A stretch of DNA of 64,000 nt. It comes from Spizellomyces sp. 'palustris'. Its lineage: Eukaryota; Chytridiomycota; Chytridiomycetes; Spizellomycetales; Spizellomycetaceae. Position numbers and translations under genes: made by a program. Below, in pieces: positions 58,184 to 64,000 of the stretch. The first letter of the stretch is position 1. Each line of letters begins with the position of its first letter. The notes under the pieces were generated by a model. That model saw nothing but the letters and a program-made list of their open reading frames with translations. It did not search any database and was not told the DNA's origin. The stretch lies in contig QEAR01000042.1 of assembly GCA_006535965.1 (NCBI GenBank), positions 107,788 through 171,787 on the forward strand. Reading direction: 5' to 3'.

Positions 58184-59247
58184 GAAAGATAGTCTGCCAT
58201 ATTAGTTTTCATAACATTTGACACCGGTCGATTTTGGTTCCTGATTGTGGCGATCGATTTGGATTTTTAGCTTCTCACTACATTAGTTTTGGGCGAGATT
58301 CATATTTCGGATTTTCACTACACAAAATATTTGTTGCTGTTGTTTGGTTTTTGAGTTGCTGTTTTTTATGAAGGGAAGTGTGATATAATGGGGTTTACTC
58401 TCGCACAGGGCTCCTGTGATTACCTCAGTTATAGCTCTTATTGGGGAAATGTAGGAATTGCTTGGTTGTCTACTCCGGGGGTACCTACAGGGCGTTATAT
58501 AGTATTCCCGGATGTCGATCCATATCAACATCGCCTTTTCTTTCTTACTTCTTTGTCACAAGACGAAAGCACACTGTTTCTGGATGGTTCACTATCCCGC
58601 GTCGGTGTGTTTAATCCTGGTGATTACCATACCCGATCGGATCACTCACCCAGGCTTAGGTGTAAGCCCTCTTTATGAGGTGGTTGCATGTGCTGTCATG
58701 TCATTCATTGTGAATCACCGCGACGTATGACCAAGCTGTCAAAAGTCGCTACTGCAACTTGGCGAGTTTACCTACTCTATCACACCCCCCTCAGACAAAA
58801 AGGCAAATTCGGCGTAAAAACAAATCAGGAGTTGCAGAAACTGTTGGGAGGACTCCTGTCGTCCTCATCTGTGGGACAAGAAAGATTGACATATTTCCCA
58901 AGCATTGAAGAATTAATGCTAGGCAGAAATAAGTATCGGTATCTCAATGCTTGGGAACACCGAGTATACTGCTTGATTTGCAGTTTTCCAAGTACAAGGG
59001 CAAGCGGTTGGTTGGGAATGGGAAAGACGTTGCCGAAGCTCAAAAGTGGTTTACCTTTGCAGTTATGGAGAAGATTGTTGAGGAAGTTCATAAGAAAAAA
59101 AATTAACTCTCAAGGGGTTGTGTATTTTGGCGAGAAAATTGTGTATTGTAAATTGTGTTAATGGTAAATTGTGTATTTTGGCGAGAAAAAACAAGAATGA
59201 TGGCAGAGAAGCAAAAGTCTTGTTAACTAAATCCTATGGCGGCCGTT
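58184..59247. other. Region with uncertain coding fragments and a hairpin
   Basis: A coding-like stretch on the plus strand at about 58984-59105 (GKRLVGNGKDVAEAQKWF) follows an acceptor-like TTTGCAG and ends in TAA. I cannot find its upstream exons or a family. A perfect 14-bp inverted repeat occurs at 58895-58957. The phrase TTGTGTATTTTGGCGAGAAAA occurs twice, near 59116 and 59171. Confidence 0.35.
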
Positions 59248-59880
59248 TTAGAGTTTAGTGCTATTGGTCTGCGAAATGCTTGTTCTCCTAGTTCTCTTAG
59301 TAGCCTTTTGTCGTGCATTCTCACTAGGACTTGCGGGCAGTCTCTCCGGGGATTCCGCTGTGTTCCTTGTGCCGTATGCCAGCATATACGATTTTACTTT
59401 TCTTATGCGTTGCATAAGAATTTCCATGCGCATAATGGCATCTACGAGGGCAAGCTCATGTCGTGAACTCAGTGCAGTTGGCAGCGAGATACTGCCGATT
59501 TCGACAGCGATAAAGATTTTTTTCAACAAATACACCTCGTATACACTACCGTGCATACCCGGGAGGTGGACTGCAATCTTCACCTGTGCTTCGTTTCCAC
59601 TAGTAAAATTGTAGTGGTCCTCTTTATGGTACTGAATGCATGCTAGGGTCACCCGAGCCAAATCCTTCCTTTTTTCCGTGCTCGCAGCCCAGGGACTCTT
59701 TATTTCTACTGCTGCAATAGCCCTCCCGGAACGGCATGCGTCTTTACTCAACGAGAAAAAGAGATCTGGTCTCTTGGTGCTATAGTCTGTAGTCGAATCA
59801 AGAGTAAGTTCTATGTCGCTGTCTGCTTTAAGCGGTAGAAGCGGGGCAATGTATCGCGCGATCCAGGTAGCTTCGACCAT
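59248..59880 (-). CDS. PD-(D/E)XK nuclease-like protein
   Basis: Single-exon ORF of 210 residues starting with ATG at 59880. RPDLFFSLSKD followed about 15 residues later by AAVEIKSPW forms the PD...ExK active-site pattern. After it come ARVTLACIQYHKED, then KIAVHLPGMHGSVYEVYLL and FIAVEIGSISLP. This layout recalls the large fungal families of PD-(D/E)XK-like proteins, abundant in Mucoromycota and other early-diverging fungi, often in repeat-rich regions. The basic tail (ARQKATKRTRR) could bind nucleic acid. Nuclease activity is inferred from the motif only. Function unknown. Confidence 0.5.
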   Translation of the reverse strand: MVEATWIARYIAPLLPLKADSDIELTLDSTTDYSTKRPDLFFSLSKDACRSGRAIAAVEIKSPWAASTEKRKDLARVTLACIQYHKEDHYNFTSGNEAQVKIAVHLPGMHGSVYEVYLLKKIFIAVEIGSISLPTALSSRHELALVDAIMRMEILMQRIRKVKSYMLAYGTRNTAESPERLPASPSENARQKATKRTRRTSISQTNSTKL

Positions 59881-61268
59881 TTTTTATGGCTCTCGAGTCT
59901 CTAGGTGCTGATACAGACTGATCAGAGAAACGTTAATTATAAGGTTAGATAATCCATCCAAAACAGGAGCGTCCACGATAAATGCAAAATCGATAGGCCT
60001 AAAGGGACATACGAGGGACAGATATGATGCGACTTTAAAGTCAAAACCACTCTGTCTGGACAAGTGCCCCGCTGACTGTAGAGTACAGGGGGACCTTGCC
60101 AGGGGTTGGTCGCATTTTCACAACGGGACGCAATTACCCACCGCCGTTAGGCGGTCATGCTGCCTGCCACTCTTTCAGACCACTGCTCTTGCTCGTCTTT
60201 ACTTACCCTACGTGCTTTTACCAACTTCCTAGCGATGCGTCTCGACTTCATATTTTTGACCGGAATCGCGTCAAGATCGTTCTGAACAACGTCCAAGAGC
60301 GCTTGCCATGCCTGCCAAGTAGGATTGTCGTTCCTGGCTACGAAATCCACCAATGAATATTGTCAGAGTCGGAAGGGCAGGAAGAAGTTTCGTTGGTCAT
60401 TGTGGGCGTCGCGCAGATGCAGCGTACAGTATTGCAATTGCAGAGCAAGACCTCTAAACCCACCGTATACGGTTCAAGTCCCACCAGGCTCGTTCTATAT
60501 TTTCCTTGACGTAAAAATATAATTAGTACTCATTCTCATAGTNNAGCTATATGTAATTGTAAATTTCTGAGGGATGTGCAATTTAAATAACTAGTGGTTA
60601 TACAGGTTATTCTCTTAGTGTGGTTTGTACTGGTGGTATTGAATCAGTATCACCACTATAACTTACGCCACTAAATATGATTATTATACTAGCAAGTGGT
60701 ACTATTGTAACATTGCACCGTTTTTTGACACCCCGGAGTGGTTTCTGGAGTGCCATTCCTACTGTCCTGTCATCACGATAAGGCGGGAATTATAATCGCT
60801 AGACACAGAGCATGTCCCACATCTCCAGCCAGTGTCGGGTTGCAAATTTGCATCTGAAAACATCCCTTTATCTCTATTCCTCATGGTCGGGGTTAGAAAA
60901 TCTTTATAATTTGAATGGGTTTTCTCACCTCACGAATGCGGAAAATGCAACCATCCAGTCAGTTCTGGAGATACGAAAGGCTTACTTCAGTGGGTGCTAG
61001 GTGTGCCTTCAATAAAGCACTCCTCGAATGAGGACTATAGATGCCTTTCCGCTCTCATCAGTGATGCCCTCATGGTAGAATACTATGTTGTGCTTCCAAG
61101 AAATGCTGGTGAGCATAGCAGTGCTTCCCTCATCAACATCGTCAATGGGGAATTCCAGCCCATATTATATACTCAGTCAACATCTGATCATTGAGAAGGA
61201 CACAAAAATTTCATCATTCAGTGCAAATCGCTTCTTTTTGATGTGGTTGGAATGGCCAGGGGCGCATT
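59881..61268. other. Gene-poor region with two ambiguous bases
   Basis: No supported gene. A minus-strand frame at 60147-60353 (NPTWQAWQALLDVV) is coding-like but too short to name. NN at 60543-60544 marks an unresolved spot. Around 60440-60500 a stretch resembles a tRNA T-arm but does not fold. Confidence 0.4.
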
Positions 61269-61487
61269 TTATTGTGAAATAATATTGCTTCTTAAGAACT
61301 CGACAATGGCATCCGACCCATCCACGAGCATTGATGTTGCTAAATGTAAGGCTGATTCGTGTTTCGCACGGAAGTGTGGTTTGCCCGATCTTGTGTTTTT
61401 ACAGATCGTTCTGCGAGGCCCATAAGTAATAAAGACCTGCGTTGCCACAAAGATCTCAGCATCATCGGTTGGAGCAACATGGTGCAC
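61269..61487 (-). pseudogene. Ankyrin-like coding fragment
   Basis: Open segment of about 70 codons containing FRAKHESALHLATSMLVDGS followed by DAIVEFLRSN, which fits one ankyrin repeat (the A-LHLA core and the second helix). A related pattern, DVDEGSTAMLTSIS, appears in another minus frame near 61140, so a multi-exon or frame-broken ankyrin gene probably runs leftwards. Neither start nor end can be fixed. Calling it a relic is a judgement; it may be an intron-rich live gene. Confidence 0.35.
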
Positions 61488-61778
61488 AATCAGGATTGCG
61501 GCAGGTGCACAGGACTTAAAAAGAGAGAAAGTTCAGCAAATTAGAAGTTCTTGATCAAATTGAAGGAGACGTGGTCCAACCCCTGCCCTTACCCTTCGAT
61601 GATTACGAATGATTTTATGCCGGAAAAAGGACAGTTTGGTAAAAACAGGTGCACCTCGTGAAGGTACTGCCCGAGCACCCATTTTAGGGGAATTACGGCT
61701 GCCCCATGGACTTTCAACCACACCAGCCCTCCTAAGAACCCAAGGCGCCGGTAGACACGCCACCAACCCCATCTCAAT

Positions 61779-63385
61779 TCAATCTAAGTCAGGGAGCCAA
61801 TCGCGAATTGTATTTCCCTCAATCCCGGCAGCCATTCTCTTCATCTTTTTCTCCTGATCCCGGAGGTTGTCGAATTTCTTCTTAATCAACCATCCCAGCT
61901 CCAAGTGCTTCCTCACATCCATTGCACCTGTGCTTGAATACGCCACCCGGCAGGAGAGCAGTTCGATGGTCGCGATTACCTTACGCTCTGTGTACAGATG
62001 TTCATGAGAGGCAATTAACACGTAGCTAGACCACGTGAAAATAAAAAACGGGCAACAAAATGGCACATTACCAGTCACTTGGTGGCCCAACAGGGTCAGA
62101 CGTGTCCCGATACACTGCAGCGAGAGGACTTGGATGCGCGGCGCCGCGGCACCGGGGAGACGCGCATAGTTCATCAGTCGGCCGACCAACATCTTCCCCG
62201 CCTCCTTCTCCAGCTTCTCGGCATCACCGCGGCAATGGGTGTCATCCTGCTTGGAGGTTGGAGGGCCAGAGGCCTCAACAATCAAGAAGTCTCCCTGGCA
62301 ATGGGCGCTTTGGGCAATGATGTCGAAGTTCGCGCGGCGGGTACTCTTGCTGACTGATGCCACACTCACCGACCGGTACGAGACACCTTCTGAATGAGAG
62401 GTTCGTTCCACGCCACAGAACGAGCCGTCCTGTGAAGTTATGGATTGCCTCTCGATCCACTTAATTGTGGCGACACCAAAAATCCGTTCCAGGGCGATGA
62501 ACATGGGGCTCAGGTGCTCCACAATATACTGACGTTCCGCCAGCTGCGGCTGTATCGGGCCGCGATGTAACAGCACAGCACTAAGGTAGCAAAATGATCA
62601 ATGATGATGAAGGGTTCGAAAATTGATCCATATCTCTTACTAGCGGGTGAAATGGTCTTGTGTGAAGACCAGGAAATCTTTGTGGGCGCGGTCCTGGGGC
62701 CAAGTGGGAACCACATTGGCGACCGCCTGGGCGACTTGCGCACACAAGGGGGGAAATACGACGTCTTCCGCCTCGTCAAAAATCTATACGCATCGTGAGA
62801 TGTCTGACGGACCGGTATGGAGTAACGGTGGGATGTACATCTTACCTTCACCATGCTATTCACCAGATCTACCATCTCAGTTGTCCATTGCGCGGTTGCA
62901 TCCTCCTCGGCCAGGGTACGCGGCCGTGACCCCATCGGCTTGCACGGCGTGACGAACGTGCTCATACCTGCCTTCCCCTTGGCTGGGGTGCTGCTCGCGC
63001 GCCGCGCCTCTGCTGGTAGTGGTTCTGCTGCTGCTGATGTTCGTGAGGGTGATGATGTTGGCCATTCCAGCTTCAGCTTCACAGCGGGTAGCCCTGGTCT
63101 GTGGCACATGGTTAGGTCATCCTACCAGATATTTCATTACGTCTTACCATTGCAGACTCATTACCGGCGATACTGCAGCTCCTTTTCCGTTGGATTGATG
63201 ATGCAGCGTGGGAAGTGAAACGCCATAACTGGGGTCAGGGAATTTGCTGGAACGTAAGCGCATTGCGGCAGAAGAAACGGATATGCTTGGTGCATGAACT
63301 TTGCAATCTCCTGCAAATACATCTTTTGCTTGGCTGACCACTTCACAAGAAGAGTAGTGTGACTTCCAGCCGAACTAGTGAACAA
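61779..63385 (-). CDS. Large PD-(D/E)XK-like family protein, 5' end unresolved
   Basis: At least four exons. A 5' segment (about 63385-63180: SAKQKMYLQEIAKFM, FHFPRCIIN) joins through a GTAATG...CCACAG intron to PGLPAVKLKLEW. The next exon ends in VDLVNSMVK. A third (about 62780-62645) reads FDEAEDVVFPPLCAQVAQAV and DFLVFTQDHF. The last exon (about 62580-61779) has RRANFDIIAQ and GDFLIVEASGPP, then KEAGKMLVGRLMNY, IQVLSLQCIG and ERKVIATIELL. The D...E-x-S pattern followed by an alpha-helical 'K...M...L' segment matches uncharacterised fungal proteins with a degenerate PD-(D/E)XK core, although the Lys of ExK is Ser here. It could be a second, inactive member of the family seen at 59248. The start was not found. 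Confidence 0.45.
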
Positions 63386-63389
63386 TCGC

Positions 63390-63402
63390 AGGGTTAGGGT
63401 TA
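63390..63402 (+). repeat. Interstitial telomere-like repeat
   Basis: AGGGTTAGGGTTA, two units of TTAGGG, upstream of the large PD-(D/E)XK-like gene. Confidence 0.6.
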
Positions 63403-63691
63403 TGTTTCATAAAAACGTAAACATCCTACACGACCGTACAAGTATCATCTAGCCAAACCTCGAAGAACGATCACACACAAAGCGCCGGGTATGTCGGATA
63501 TCCATCACACATTGCAACACACATCTGTCGACATGCGGCGCAAATCAGCAATAATGTAGTCAACGCATCGGCCAAGTTGTACATGATACTGACCTGTAGG
63601 CAACTACTGGTCACCACAGTATGCAACCCGCGTAAACAGACCACCCCCGCCAGCAACACGCCTTGGAAACCCAAGGTGGCCATGTGGCTAA

Positions 63692-64000
63692 GGACTAGAC
63701 CTGCCCGAACATTTGGCCGGAAACCCAGTTACCAACAACACGCTCAAGTAGGAAGTACTTGAGCGGCCCTGTGGCAAAAGGACTGAACCTGCACTGCGAT
63801 GAGTTGAGGACAAGTATCCCTCGCCAGAGATACCCGACCTGGACATGAGGTCCCCCGATCAACACACTTGGGTGATATGATCATCCAAGCGGCCCTGCCG
63901 GCTTTCCAGACATGCCCAACTACATTGAGCCGACTACCCCCCACCACCGACACGCCGGCGGGGACTAGACCTGCCCGGACATTTGGCCGGAAACCCAGTT
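63692..64000. repeat. Direct repeat with 270 bp period at the window edge
   Basis: GGACTAGACCTGCCCG-ACATTTGGCCGGAAACCCAGTT occurs at 63692-63730 and again at 63962-64000, differing by one base. Sequence just upstream of both copies is also alike (Pro-codon-like CCACC runs then ACACGCC). The array probably continues beyond the window. Confidence 0.75.
63741..63765. repeat. Perfect 10-bp inverted repeat
   Basis: CGCTCAAGTA and its exact reverse complement are separated by GGAAG. It lies inside the 270 bp repeat unit. Confidence 0.8.

Noticed and set aside
60440-60500. tRNA-like stretch: GCAGAGCAAGACCTCTAAA followed by GGTTCAAGTCC
   Set aside because: The T-loop word is good, but the T stem has only two pairs, the anticodon stem does not pair, and no matching 5' acceptor strand is present. 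At most a decayed tRNA or organellar fragment.
62060-62357. Two plus-strand frames inside the large PD-(D/E)XK-like gene
   Set aside because: GC-rich antisense openness. The minus strand shows consistent exon joins.
1-64000. CRISPR arrays, bacterial operons, ribosome binding sites
   Set aside because: The genes are intron-bearing and eukaryotic. No regularly spaced identical repeats were seen.

Overview
This is nuclear DNA of a filamentous or zoosporic fungus, most likely an early-diverging lineage such as Chytridiomycota. The evidence is many short (about 50-100 bp) GT-AG introns, secreted chitin-processing enzymes including a GH19 chitinase, and a eukaryotic RNAi toolkit (HEN1 methyltransferase and an RNA-dependent RNA polymerase). 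An animal-like AASDH (ACSF4) enzyme and short TTAGGG-type telomere motifs also fit. The placement is inference; no rRNA or species marker is present. There are three runs of N (34718-34719, 34972-35099, 60543-60544).

Left part, 1-24.8 kb: densely packed conserved genes. In order: the 5' part of an AASDH-like adenylating enzyme (-), divergent from HEN1 (+); uridine kinase (-); an F-box/ankyrin protein (+); a FYVE-less Fab1/PIKfyve-type lipid kinase (-); a weak cyclin-like ORF (+); a large F-box/LRR protein (-); a broken Tc1/IS630-type transposase (-); a MacroD-type macrodomain protein (+); a half-size ABCA transporter (-); and a DUF2231 membrane protein (+).

Middle, 24.8-48.7 kb: a repeat-bearing spacer; Tdp1 with a RanBP2 zinc finger (+); the RdRP (-), whose C-terminus looks frameshifted; a single-pass membrane protein with a C-terminal SH3 domain (-); a low-complexity assembly gap; an RBMS-like two-RRM protein (+); a 3 kb spacer with a decayed fragment of a Git1-like gene; a secreted ferritin-like protein with an Asn-Gly repeat (+); an orphan seven-TM protein (+); and the intact Git1-like transporter (-).

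Right part, 49-64 kb: a chitin island (two GPI-type chitin deacetylases flanking a GH19 chitinase), an SDR oxidoreductase, then a region that looks subtelomeric. That region has interstitial telomere-like motifs, a KilA-N gene interrupted by an in-frame TGA, two PD-(D/E)XK-like genes, an ankyrin-like relic, and the start of a roughly 270 bp direct repeat at the right edge.

Functional threads: small-RNA amplification and stabilisation (RdRP, HEN1), chitin remodelling (CDA-GH19-CDA), DNA repair and ADP-ribose chemistry (Tdp1, macrodomain), phosphoinositide and phosphodiester use (Fab1-like, Git1-like), and ubiquitin-ligase adaptors (two F-box proteins). The most unusual single item is the tryptophan-rich acidic tail on HEN1, which resembles an Argonaute-binding 'hook'.
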